This document shows positions 28,550 to 38,006 of a DNA stretch of 64,000 nt, piece by piece. The translations under genes and the position numbers were made by a program. Position 1 is the stretch's first letter. Each line of letters begins with the position of its first letter. Location of the stretch: assembly GCF_020268605.1 (NCBI RefSeq), contig NZ_CP084223.1, positions 1 through 64,000 on the forward strand, given 5' to 3'. Origin of the DNA: Arsenophonus apicola (GTDB lineage Bacteria > Pseudomonadota > Gammaproteobacteria > Enterobacterales > Enterobacteriaceae). Under the pieces are notes generated by a model. The model made no database searches, was not told the DNA's origin, and saw only the letters and a program-made list of their open reading frames with translations.

Positions 28550-28732
28550 TCATAACAATGAAACCACCGTACTATCTGGTGAAGTGACATTCAAGAATCC
28601 TTTAGATAAACCCACTAAAAAAGCTTTCTCCTGGAGTCTGGCATAAAGCCACGATGCGCCAATTAATATTGATCCTATCCAAAAAGAAAGCCAACAAATA
28701 GCCGAGGTAAACGGCATTGTATTATAACGCAT
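28550..28732 (-). pseudogene. truncated copy of the module membrane protein
   Basis: The first about 57 residues (MPFTSAICWLSFWIGSILIG, KAFLVGLSKGFLNVTSPDST) match the gene at 24486-24779; the match stops abruptly and the second hydrophobic half is missing. Confidence 0.7.
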
Positions 28733-28847
28733 AAAATAAATATTCCCTCAATTCAACTTGAAAACGTTGATCTGATTTATCAACGGATTTTCCTTTCGAG
28801 ACAAGGCAAGATATTAAATCTTTCTGCATTATTATTAAACAATAAAA

Positions 28848-29123
28848 CTACGTTTGTTTATTATTATCTGGCCATTCATCAGCGTAATCGAAAGAAATAA
28901 AATAATTATATTTTTTTATTTCAATAAGTTCAGTAAAATAGGGTTGTAGAAACCTAACCCATTGATTTTGAACATCAAACACTCCATTATTAATATTATC
29001 TTTTATTGTTAGACCTAGTAATTCAATAATAGAACCATTCTCCCCTAAATCTTCGGAGTATTTTTCACCAACGAACTCTTTTGTTGATTTATCAAACCAT
29101 GATAAATTTAATTTTAATCCCAT
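28848..29123 (-). CDS. colicin E3-type immunity protein, second type
   Basis: Ninety-one residues with MGLKLNLSWFDKSTKEFVGE, KYSEDLGENGSIIELLG, NNGVFDV, LQPYF and YFISFDYADEW, an ImmE3 homologue. It is closer to classical ImmE3 at the N-terminus (WFDKST) than its neighbour at 24904, and the two differ over the middle and C-terminal part. Starts 9 bases after the E3 tip of module C. Confidence 0.92.
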   Translation of the reverse strand: MGLKLNLSWFDKSTKEFVGEKYSEDLGENGSIIELLGLTIKDNINNGVFDVQNQWVRFLQPYFTELIEIKKYNYFISFDYADEWPDNNKQT

Positions 29124-29132
29124 GATATCACC

Positions 29133-29790
29133 TTATAGATATTTCTTAATGTTTCGTCCTGGCACCGAGGGTTTTGTTTGCATTCCAGTTTTGTAATCAA
29201 AACTACCAATATGTTGCCCATCACTAGCTCTGTAACCTTCTAGCTCACCATGCTGTGAATCCCATTCATATATTCTTCGGCCTTTAGAGTCTATCCAACG
29301 ATTTCTTTTACCACTCCCACCTTGTTTAGGTGTTTGTGGTTGTTGTCTTTTAAGATCAGAAAACCCTGTAATTTCATCTGTACTAGGCGGTTTATGGTAA
29401 TCGTGTCCTGCGGCTTTGACACCCTCTCTTATTTTACTAAACATCACATAAAGGGGTTGATAACCGTTTTCAAGGGGAGGCACGGTGACCGGTGTTTCGA
29501 CATCAGGCGGAATGAGATTAGGATAAACCCTGACAATGGGGGTTTTGACAGGTTGGTTGTTACCGGTGTTAAGTATTACCACCTGTTGTTTTTCAGGGTG
29601 CAGTAATGGTCCCAGTCCTTGAGTACCTGGGGCGTTAATGGGGCTGATTAATATTGTTCTTCCCTGGTTGCCCTGTTCATCAGGTAAGGTAATACCATAC
29701 AGTCCGGTGGCAGGGTTAATAACGCTTTCTACTACCCAGGCTCGCGCCCCTTGCCGCCTTTACCTGTTTCTGTCTCCCAGTGATTGGGTT
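29133..29790 (-). CDS. orphan bacteriocin C-terminal module C (E3 tip)
   Basis: Promoterless-looking C-terminal cassette without the N-terminal two thirds of a toxin. It begins with about 200 bp homologous to the toxin linker (VVESVINPATGLYGITL, LLHPEKQQVVILNTGNN, here in one frame because the T run at 29589-29593 has five Ts) and ends in an E3 cytotoxic domain (GHDYHKPPSTDE, KGRRIYEWDSQHGELEGYR, RNIKKYL). A start inside it (29582) could give a 149-residue protein. The shared arm could allow recombination into a full toxin gene. Followed by its immunity gene. Confidence 0.8.
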
Positions 29791-30052
29791 ATTTTATACC
29801 GTATTTTTTTTCAGTAACAAACTTTGGCTCTTTCCAATTAGGGCCTTTTTCGGCGAGATACTTTTCACCTTCTACTAATTTTTTTTCGCGTATTAATCGT
29901 AAATATGTCCTTAATAAGATGCCATTTGAAATAACATCAAACTTATAATTAGTATACATCCTATCAATAGTTGGATATGGTGTGCGTAGGGCAAAATATA
30001 ATAGCACATCTTCAACGCTTTCATTTTTGTAAATACTTTCAATATCTAACAT
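29789..30052 (-). CDS. putative immunity protein for toxin tip B
   Basis: The start overlaps the stop of toxin B (TGATG), the coupling normal for bacteriocin immunity genes. The 87-residue acidic/basic mixed protein (MLDIESIYKNESVEDVLLYF ... KEPKFVTEKKYGIK) has no membrane segment, fitting immunity to a nuclease. No family recognised. It ends exactly where the homologous arm of module C begins. Confidence 0.6.
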   Translation of the reverse strand: MLDIESIYKNESVEDVLLYFALRTPYPTIDRMYTNYKFDVISNGILLRTYLRLIREKKLVEGEKYLAEKGPNWKEPKFVTEKKYGIK

Positions 30053-32745
30053 CACTTATACTCCTCAGCTTCACGAGACGCCTCGATAGCGTCTGGGGTA
30101 TACAATGGTTGCATTTTCTCATTAATTCTATAGTCTTCTAGCGTTGCTGTATGGGTGTTATTCCAAACCTCAAATTTATTTTGGGGGATCTCTCCATCCT
30201 TAATTCCAAGATTCCTGTAGCGCTCCAATTCTCTAATTTCATGAGTATAGAATCGTTTATCGATATCAGTCGCCTGCATTTTCCCTTGTGAAATTTTTTC
30301 TAATCTATCTATCATTACTCTATTTTCAGGGGCATCACCAAAGCGACTAGTGTGCAGCTTAACCTTATTTATGCCAGCCTGGTCAATAATTGCAGTACGC
30401 CAGTCCAAATTAAGAATAGGCCCTCCCGCTCTATCTGTGTGGAAGTATCGACCACTATATTTTCCTTTGGCGTTAGTTTCTCCATAATGATTATTAAACA
30501 TCACATAAAGGGGTTGATAACCGTTTTCAAGGGGAGGCACGGTGACCGGTGTTTCGACATCAGGCGGAATGAGATTAGGATAAACCCTGACAATGGGGGT
30601 TTTGACAGGTTGGTTGTTACCGGTGTTAAGTATTACCACCTGTTGTTTTCAGGGTGCAGTAATGGTCCCAGTCCTTGAGTACCTGGGGCGTTAATGGGGC
30701 TGATTAATATTGTTCTTCCCTGGTTGCCCTGTTCATCAGGTAAGGTAATACCATACAGTCCGGTGGCGGGGTTAATAACGCTTTCTACTACCCAGACCCG
30801 CGCCTCCTTGCCACCCTTGCCTATTTCTGTTTCCCAATGACCCGGCTTATAGGTTTCCAGGCTGCCGTTAAGGGAGTTCCACTCATAAATCGTATCCCTG
30901 TGGTATTTGTCCAGCGGGGTTTTGACTCACGCCATCATCAAGTGGGGTTTTAGCAGGGCTTGCCTGTAAACCTAAATAATCGGTCAGTAATTGTGTGGCC
31001 GGCGGCGGATAATACGGGTTATTGGGGACTTTATGCCTTGATTCGCGGTTAAAAGTTGGTTTAACTCATTTTAAGTTTAGCTTCAGCAGCCGTTATACGT
31101 GCTTGCGCCTGCTGTCTGGAGGTTGTGAACGTTTGCAGTCTTGTTGTCTGTTGGCTTATTTTTTTATTAGTATCCAATAAACGTCGTCCGAGATTTTCAT
31201 AAGCATCTTTGGTAATAACAATCGCCGGCACGTTGTTAAATGAAGCTTTACTGTTTTCTCTTTTCATTACCTCAGTGGAGTAGGCGCTTATTCCTTTTCC
31301 AAGCAAAATATCAACGAGAGATTTATCTTTAATGGCAATTATTCGCTGTGTCTTTGAAAGCTGTTGGGATGATTGTTGATAGGTTAATGGGTATTTTGCG
31401 GGATTAGATAACGTCCTACCTTCTGGTGTTGCTTTAAGTCGGTTTAGTGCTGCAAGTTCAGTTTGATATTGTCTGTTAATCGTATCTAGCGACTGATTGG
31501 CAATTGCTAACCCTTTTTGCGCCTGCTCGATGGTGTTTTGACTGCGCGCGCCATACATAACATACACCGGCTCCATGTTTGCTGCTTCTGGATAAACTAA
31601 AATAGCATCCTGAAAGGGATGGCGCCTGATGCAGAAATTTGGGTGGCGTCTGAAAACGGTGAGCGAACAGAAACGGGCGTCCGAGGTAAGGAAGATACTA
31701 AAGGTGGCTGCCCCTCCAGTGAAGATGTTATAGAGGGCGCGGTCACAACCTGAATGCTTGCGGATTGGGCATTCGTCTTTGGCAGAGAATGAACATATAA
31801 TCCGCTGGCAGCATCTTTTACCGCTGAGATGACTTTAACCGGGGTAGCATTCTGCGGTCTCACTGCCATCACCTCAACCTTATCATTGGACATCACAAGA
31901 CGACCCCTTACCGGTAAGGCGATTTCACCGGTGGTGGTGGCCTGGTGAAGTTGTTGTTTATCGTTAAGGCCAATTGTTTTGCAGGGATAGAAAGAGAGGA
32001 ACTGGTCAAGGGTTTTGCCTTGTGCTAAATCACTGCCTTCTCCCGCTTTAGGTGGATAAAGAATAGAGGCTACCACAAACCCTCTTGATACCGCCATCGC
32101 GGCAGTGTCCGCTGCCGCACTTAATGGCGCAAGGTTAGCTGCTGCACTTGATAACAGACGAGAAGCCGATGCGTTAAGCGTATTTATCGCATTAGTAAAT
32201 TGGTTGAGTAACGAAACGCCTGAAGGGTTGGTCAATACCAAACTGCCGGCACCAGCAGAAGACAAAACCGGTGCTATTTGAGCTGAGTTACCGATGATGG
32301 CTAATGAATTAGGCTTTTTAAGTAAAGTGCGGGCATGATTTTCTTCTTCATTTAACTTCCCCTTCATGAAAGCTTCTTGTTTTATAGCATAATCAAACGC
32401 GGGATTACCAAATGTTGGATATAAATTTTCCAGACTGGAAAAACCGCTTAACGGATTTAAGAGGGTTACCGGCGATGCCCTTACCACGATAACGTCATCC
32501 GCCCCCCGTTTTACTCTTTTTTTCTGATTATCGACTGTACTGAGTATTCTTTCTTTTTGCCGCTGCTGATGCAATAAATAATCAGGCTGAAACCCGGTAT
32601 TCCCTCTGCTTTCTTCATCGGATTTTTCTGGGGCTACTTCATAAGATGAGGGGGTGTTAGCAGGATTATTCTCATCCTTTTCTGTTTTGTTTTTGTCTTC
32701 ATTTAAATAGGATGGATAACTAATCGGCGTGTGGGTTATTTTCAT
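30052..32745 (-). pseudogene. bacteriocin B with a different C-terminal tip, frame broken
   Basis: N-terminal part nearly identical to toxin A (duplication offset 5002 bp), but broken by at least six one-base losses, all in base runs: near 31613, 31976, 31073, 31027, 30921 and 30894, plus the T run at 30646-30649. The C-terminal tip (30639-30052; about 150 variable residues) is not E3-like: it shows RYFHTDRAGGPILNLDWRTA, DIDKRFYTHEIRELERY and WNNTHTATLEDYRI. This His/Arg-rich pattern suggests a nuclease of unknown specificity. If the losses are sequencing errors this would be a functional toxin of about 900 residues. Confidence 0.75.
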
Positions 32746-32802
32746 TATTATTTAATCTGTTACTGCTTTGAGAAACATAATAAAAATCTTATAACACAAG
32801 TT

Positions 32803-33468
32803 TTACAGGAAGAACCAGTAATTTAAAGTAACATCGCTATTTAGCGCATAAAACGCGACCACTGAACACAAAAACGGAGCAAAGGGAAGGTAGCGAAAGT
32901 CGTCATCCTGCTGCCACCGTTTTGGATACCTTAATCTTCTAACCAGTAAAACAAACCCTGCCAAAAAGACGGCGCCTATAATGACCCAAAGGACAATAGT
33001 CAAGGAAAGCCACACCCCCAATCCCGCCATCAGGTAGATATCACCCAAGCCAAACTTTGCGTGGCCATCTTGACGAAAAGTAAGGGTTCGCAGTCCCCAC
33101 AGCATACCAAAAACACTTAACGCCGACAGTAGGGCGAGTAATACAGTCTCTTGGTATAACAGAAAACGAAAGCTGATGCCGATTAACCCAAACGCCAGCG
33201 TGAAACAGCGAGGTAGACAACGACTCGCCGCATCCAGATAGAAAAATAAGGCCAAAAACGCGTAAAATATTAACGAAAACAGGGTATGCGTTATAGTGGG
33301 ACAACCGAGTGCAGACATAAAAGACAGTAGCGTAAAAACACCCCCTATCACCGGAAGGAAATTACCGAGGGTTGAAAGGGGTTGCTCCTGATATTTGTCG
33401 AGAAAGTGTTTTGCGGTGACAACGGCGGCGCCCTGCAGGAAAATACTTAAAAGAAGGAGTGACATCAC
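32803..33468 (-). CDS. pilU: PilU-like prepilin peptidase
   Basis: Integral inner-membrane aspartic protease that cleaves the PilS leader. About seven hydrophobic segments in 221 residues; GLGDIYLMAGLG carries the conserved GxGD aspartate near residues 141-144. Lacks the N-terminal methylase domain of PilD types, as R64 PilU does. Downstream of pilT, 57 bp upstream of toxin B. Confidence 0.88.
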   Translation of the reverse strand: MMSLLLLSIFLQGAAVVTAKHFLDKYQEQPLSTLGNFLPVIGGVFTLLSFMSALGCPTITHTLFSLIFYAFLALFFYLDAASRCLPRCFTLAFGLIGISFRFLLYQETVLLALLSALSVFGMLWGLRTLTFRQDGHAKFGLGDIYLMAGLGVWLSLTIVLWVIIGAVFLAGFVLLVRRLRYPKRWQQDDDFRYLPFAPFLCSVVAFYALNSDVTLNYWFFL

Positions 33469-33524
33469 TGAAAATACCTTAGTAAATCAAAATTGATTAA
33501 ACGAATTCACGCGGAGTTGACGCC

Positions 33525-33710
33525 TTGAAAAGGTTGACATTAGCAACTTATTTAAGTTTGTTCCTTTCAGGAAATGTTATTGCTTGTAATGACGGATTTA
33601 CCTATGAGGAAGAAAAAAATATTTGTATTAGTAATACCCTTCCAAATATAACATATAAACCAACCGACCAATGGGTCTTCGAGAAAATAGGATTGGTGAT
33701 TTGCAACTGA
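33525..33710 (+). CDS. small secreted two-cysteine protein
   Basis: Sixty-one residues: signal peptide KRLTLATYLSLFLSGNVIA, then CNDGFTYEEEKNICIS, matching the pattern in the IS21-split gene at 21851. TTG start supported by GGAG eight bases upstream. It lies between pilT and pilU on the opposite strand, an odd place in an operon. Confidence 0.6.
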   Translation: MKRLTLATYLSLFLSGNVIACNDGFTYEEEKNICISNTLPNITYKPTDQWVFEKIGLVICN

Positions 33711-33733
33711 ATTAATAGAAAAATACATAATTT

Positions 33734-34180
33734 TCAGTGCTGAACATACCTTTGGTAAATCAATTTGGCATAGCGTAGACGTTTGTGTTGGCTTCGTGGG
33801 TGAAAGCCGGCATTGTATGAGCCAAGACAGTTCCAGTTAACCCCACATCGTTGAAGATGTTGTGCCAGTATCCACGCGCCAATTTTCACGTTAAGACAAG
33901 GTTTGCTGAGCAAATCCTGATAGTCTGTGATGATGCCCAGCTTTTTAAGCTTTGGGATATGCACCGAATTCACCTGCATTAGCCCGTAATCCACGCTCAA
34001 TACACGTCCCTGCTTGTCGCGATTGTGATTGACAGCTTTCGCAGACAGACTGCTTTCCTGCTGGGCAATCACCTTGAGCAGTTTTGGGTCAATTTGATAT
34101 AACGCGCCTGCTTCATTAAAACAAAATGCCTGTGCCGTCCTGCTTAAACATATTGCAAGCCAAAAGGTCATCATTTTCAC
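33734..34180 (-). CDS. pilT: PilT-like lytic transglycosylase
   Basis: VirB1/IagB-type muramidase that opens peptidoglycan for the pilus. Signal peptide (MMTFWLAICLSRTAQA), catalytic glutamate in AQQESSLSAKAVNH, then YGLMQVN, and SYNAG near the end. The GTG at 34180 follows GGAG with good spacing; ATG at 34174 is an alternative. Separated from pilS by IS21 copy 2. This is R64 PilT, not the retraction ATPase of the same name. Confidence 0.87.
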   Translation of the reverse strand: MKMMTFWLAICLSRTAQAFCFNEAGALYQIDPKLLKVIAQQESSLSAKAVNHNRDKQGRVLSVDYGLMQVNSVHIPKLKKLGIITDYQDLLSKPCLNVKIGAWILAQHLQRCGVNWNCLGSYNAGFHPRSQHKRLRYAKLIYQRYVQH

Positions 34181-34312
34181 GATATCTACTCCCTGAATGC
34201 AGAAAAAGTAACCCCACCCCTTCTGCATTAAAAGGCGTTAAAAATGTCAACGATCACCGAAAACTGATCCACTTTTTAGCTAAATCCGATCAATCAAAAT
34301 TGATCCACTGTT

Positions 34313-35074
34313 TTACTCAGTTATTGCTCCTGAGCGCCGCTTATCTTTCAATCGGTAGCTTTCACCGCTTAATTGCAGTACATGCGAATGATGAAGTAAA
34401 CGATCAAGCATAGCGGCAGTTAATGTTGCGTCATCAGCAAAAGCACTTGGCCATTGCCCAAATGATAGGTTACTCGTCAATATGACACTGCCATGCTCAT
34501 AACGCTTGGCAATCACATTGAAAAACAGGTTTGCTTCTTCTCGCCCAAACGGCAGGTATCCAATCTCATCGATAATCAACAATTTTGGTGCCGTCACCGA
34601 ACGTGATAGATATTGTTTGAGCTTATTTTGTCGTTTGGCAGTTGAGAGTTGCAACATCAGTTCAGCTGCCGTGGTAAAACGGGTTTTCTTCTTGGCCTGT
34701 ACTGCTTTTAATCCTAACCCAATAGCTAAATGGGTTTTGCCTACACCGCTTGGGCCAAGCAACACGATATTTTCATTACGTTCAATAAAAGTTAATGCGC
34801 TTAATTCCTGTATGTGTTGTTTGGGGATCCCCGTTGCAAACTTAAAATCGAACGTATTAAGTTCTTTATGTGCTGGGAATCCTGCCATCCGACTCAAAAG
34901 ATTACGAGTTCGTTCATCTCGTTGTTGTTGCTCACATTTTAATAGGGACAGTAAAAACTCTCCGTAGCTTTTGTCTTGGGCAATGCATTGTTCGGCAAGT
35001 GATGACCAATGAGTCGGAATAGAATTTAATTTCAATGACTCACACAGGTGTTCAATTTGTTCATGCAATAACAT
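34313..35074 (-). CDS. istB: IS21 helper ATPase IstB
   Basis: Intact AAA+ protein of 253 residues (MLLHEQIEHLCESLKLNS ...) with GPSGVGKTHLA and LLIIDEIGYLPFG. Begins 14 bases inside istA after GGAGGTGAAC. Targets and regulates IstA during insertion. Confidence 0.95.
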   Translation of the reverse strand: MLLHEQIEHLCESLKLNSIPTHWSSLAEQCIAQDKSYGEFLLSLLKCEQQQRDERTRNLLSRMAGFPAHKELNTFDFKFATGIPKQHIQELSALTFIERNENIVLLGPSGVGKTHLAIGLGLKAVQAKKKTRFTTAAELMLQLSTAKRQNKLKQYLSRSVTAPKLLIIDEIGYLPFGREEANLFFNVIAKRYEHGSVILTSNLSFGQWPSAFADDATLTAAMLDRLLHHSHVLQLSGESYRLKDKRRSGAITE

Positions 35075-36101
35075 GTTCACCTCCCAGCAATGCTTCGTAT
35101 ACGCTGATTGAGTGCTGCAAACTGACAGATTCAAGGGGCGGTACGATACGGATATTAAGCGTATTAGTCTGCGGGATAGATTGGCAAACCCTTGCTGGTA
35201 AGGGTAGAAGATACTTAACCTCCTTAGCTAGTCTGTCTGCTGGCTTCTCTAACGTTGTTCCATGAATCCGCTGATGGGCAACGCGTTGTAACCATGGACC
35301 TACTTTTGCATTAGCTATCTCAATATCCAGTTCAAGATTATGAGCACGAAGGTTGGTATTTAATGGCACGATAAAGCTGTTTTTTAAATAGTGGTTAAAG
35401 CGCTCTACTTTCCCTTTCGTTTTTGCCCTGTAGGGTTTGCAAGCCTTCAATTTAAAGCCGTAATCTTTCGACATTTGAAGCATTTCAACATGTAATTTAT
35501 GTTCACCTTCTGCATAAGCATCCCGTTCGATGATGAGGGATTTTGCGTTATCACACAATACTTCCTGTGGTACACCACCAAAGTAGTCGAAAGCTTCTCG
35601 TAAACCTTGTTGCCACGATTCTGCTCGTTCATTATCAAAGAACTTTACATAACTCGCACGCGAATAGCCTAGCGTTGCAACAAACGCTTTCAGAGATTTT
35701 TTACCTCGCCGTATGCTGGTGAAGTCTATTTGCATTTGTTGACCTGGCTGTGTTTCAAAACGGACGACAGCTTCAGGAATAATGTTTGGTTTAAATTGAC
35801 AAACAAATCGGCGTAATTGAGCAATACCACCTTGATAGCCGCTTTCAACTATCTCATCAAATAAGACTGTTGCAGGGATCCAATCAGGTTTAGCCAGTTC
35901 AATTCGCTGAAGCAAGTAAGTTTTAAACGGTGCTAATTTAGTCGGTGGTTGACTTCTTTTAGCGTAAGTTGGCATTGTCTGTTGTTGTAAATGATGTTTT
36001 ACGGTGTTACGCGAAATGCCCAATTCACTGGCAATTTTTCGAAGGCTTTGTCCTTGAGCAAAGCGAACATGAATATCCACAAATATCTCCTTGGTTAACA
36101 T
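35061..36101 (-). CDS. istA: IS21 transposase IstA
   Basis: Intact 346-residue DDE transposase: HTH at residues about 19-40 (LRKIASELGISRNTVKHH), DDE core with QMQIDFTSIRRG and VLCDNAKSLI, KVERFNHYLK, and basic C-terminus. Upstream CTGATCCACT repeats at the end are probable binding sites. Confidence 0.95.
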   Translation of the reverse strand: MLTKEIFVDIHVRFAQGQSLRKIASELGISRNTVKHHLQQQTMPTYAKRSQPPTKLAPFKTYLLQRIELAKPDWIPATVLFDEIVESGYQGGIAQLRRFVCQFKPNIIPEAVVRFETQPGQQMQIDFTSIRRGKKSLKAFVATLGYSRASYVKFFDNERAESWQQGLREAFDYFGGVPQEVLCDNAKSLIIERDAYAEGEHKLHVEMLQMSKDYGFKLKACKPYRAKTKGKVERFNHYLKNSFIVPLNTNLRAHNLELDIEIANAKVGPWLQRVAHQRIHGTTLEKPADRLAKEVKYLLPLPARVCQSIPQTNTLNIRIVPPLESVSLQHSISVYEALLGGEHVIA

Positions 36102-36214
36102 AAATTACCCGTACAAAAATGTGCGAATAATACCAAGTGGATCAGTTTTAGATGATCGTTAGTGGATCAGTTTTGCATGATCGGTGACAAAAAGTTTAAA
36201 AGAGGAAGATTGCG

Positions 36215-36793
36215 TTAATTATTCGATTTAAAAATGAGGGTATTGACGCCGTTTGAGCCATTATCGGGTTTGCACTGGGTGGCGGCTTTCTCTGCGGTCA
36301 CCACGCCAACATTGTTGCTGCCAGAGATAGAGACCTCGTTTAACAGTGTGCTGCTACTGAGTTTTGTTGCCATCACGCTACACGCTTCTTGTGGCACATT
36401 CTTGTAGGTGATGGAGAATCCTTTATTGTTCTGTGAACCTTGCACCTTTTCAGGCGCAACAATCACCTCACCGCCCCAGCCGTTCGTCATTTTGGCATCC
36501 CCTTTTGATTTCTCCCCGTTTATCGTCATCCCAGAAGGGACGCCACCAAACTGAATCAATGTTCCTGTCATTTTAACCCCACTGGTAAAGGCATACTCCC
36601 CTTTGGTTTTTAACATCCCGCGCGTTTGGGTCGCTAATGACTGCACATTGGCAATTTCGTCATTCAACGTGCTTTTGTTAAACATCTTGGATACCGCGCC
36701 AACTGCAAGGACAATAATCACCGCGAGTACCGCCAGTCCACCTAAAATCTCCAACGTCACAAAGCCGCGATGAATATTTCTTTTATTGTTCAT
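36215..36793 (-). CDS. pilS: PilS-like type IV prepilin (major pilin)
   Basis: Main subunit of the thin pilus. A basic leader (MNNKRNIHRG) is followed by FVTLEILGGLAVLAVIIVLAV: cleavage between G and F and a glutamate at position five of the mature chain, the class IVB prepilin pattern. Total 192 residues; two cysteines near the C-terminal half (EACSV, TQCKP) could form the pilin disulfide. Last pil gene before the IS21 insertion. Confidence 0.92.
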   Translation of the reverse strand: MNNKRNIHRGFVTLEILGGLAVLAVIIVLAVGAVSKMFNKSTLNDEIANVQSLATQTRGMLKTKGEYAFTSGVKMTGTLIQFGGVPSGMTINGEKSKGDAKMTNGWGGEVIVAPEKVQGSQNNKGFSITYKNVPQEACSVMATKLSSSTLLNEVSISGSNNVGVVTAEKAATQCKPDNGSNGVNTLIFKSNN

Positions 36794-36828
36794 AATTACC
36801 TCAAAATAGTAAAATAGAATTGATATTG

Positions 36829-37924
36829 TTAATGCATCTGGTTAACCAGCGTGCTCAGGTCATTGCTGGCAAAAACCATCAGCGCCATAAACCCAAACAC
36901 CATTAAAAAACAGAAGGCGGTGAGCAAAAGGGCGATTTTCTTCACTTGCGCTATCGTCTGAACAAGCCACCTTTTCGCATAATGCTCAAGGTTATCCTCA
37001 GCACCCACGCCTTCGGTCAGTAGCAGCATCTGGTTAACACAGTCACGAGAGGGGAAGTTATAGTCGGTGTTTTTTAATGCTAGTCCAAGGTGGTCACCTT
37101 GGCGCATTCGATTAATGGTTTCCTGAATGCGTCTTTCCAGCCAGGGACTTGCGGTTTCAGCGAGCATACTGACCGCTTGTATCACCGGAATATTCACCTT
37201 TAACAGCGCGGCGATGTTCAGCAAAAAGTAAACCCCATGAATTGCGCGGTAAATTGACCAGGGGGGAATGTTCTCGGCCACCTTCCGGTTAACCCAATTC
37301 CCCATTGACCAGACAACAAGCCATAGCACCGCAAGTCCCCCCCATAAGCAGCAGCCACTTAAAATCCACGACAAACTCAGAAAGCAGTGCTAAATAATTT
37401 AACGCACCTGTCCACTTTTCTCTGGGTACGAGACCGGCCAGCTTCGGGATGAACTTTTCACAGACCATGTTCATCATCAGCCCAATTAGCCCCAGCAAAA
37501 AAAGCGGATAGGTTAACGCGCCAAGCAAGGCGGTAACCATCCTTTTTTTCCCCGCGACTATCTCACCCGCACGCCGCAACGCCGCAGACAGGTTGCCCGA
37601 TAACATGCCCGAGTTAATCAAGGTCGCCTCCGAAACAGGTAGCCAATCCAGTAACACCAGTTCAAATGCCCCCTGCCCCTCATCCAGCGCCGATAGGCAA
37701 TCGGTCAACAGCACTGCAAAGGGATGATGCTTGCGACCAAAATCGGTGACCACGCTTCGCATATCAAGAAAGGCTTGCTGCAACGATTTGTTGTTATCCA
37801 GCAAAAACGCCAGCTGGTCATAAAAAGCGATACGGTCTTTGGCTGTGAAGGTTTTTTGGTAAATCCTGCGAAGCATCGTTTTGAGGTGAGGTTGGATGCC
37901 TGTAAAAGGTAAAGAAGAAAACAT
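36829..37924 (-). CDS. pilR: PilR-like inner-membrane pilus assembly protein, one frame break
   Basis: GspF/PilC-type platform protein with three hydrophobic regions. I start at ATG 37924 (MFSSLPFTGIQPHLKTMLRR). The frame is lost at a G run near 37347 (seven Gs on the coding strand); with six, LLLMGG joins LAVLWLVVWSMGNWV and gives about 364 residues, the usual size. Second half reads 37374-36829 and ends ALMVFASNDLSTLVNQMH. Confidence 0.87.
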
Positions 37925-38006
37925 GCTGACCCCATAAAAAAGACTTGTTAATAAGTTTTTTAATGTTAAAATAAAACCTATAAATAGGTTTCTTAGTGAG
38001 GTTTTT

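Larger units (their letters stand above)
34245..36189 (-). mobile_element. IS21-family insertion sequence, copy 2
   Basis: Same 1945-bp element as copy 1, inverted, with both genes uninterrupted. Flanks are AAAAA at the left and AAAAG at the right, a near-match for a 5-bp duplication. Inserted between pilS and pilT, so probably polar on pilT, pilU and the toxin. Confidence 0.92.

Noticed and set aside
24486..33468. Shufflon with recombinase, as in R64 at pilV
   Set aside because: No rci-like tyrosine recombinase and no short inverted crossover sites were found; any tip switching would depend on homology.
34506..34967. Rightward 153-residue frame (also at 23180-23695, other strand)
   Set aside because: Antisense shadow of istB; no ribosome site and duplicated only because the IS is.
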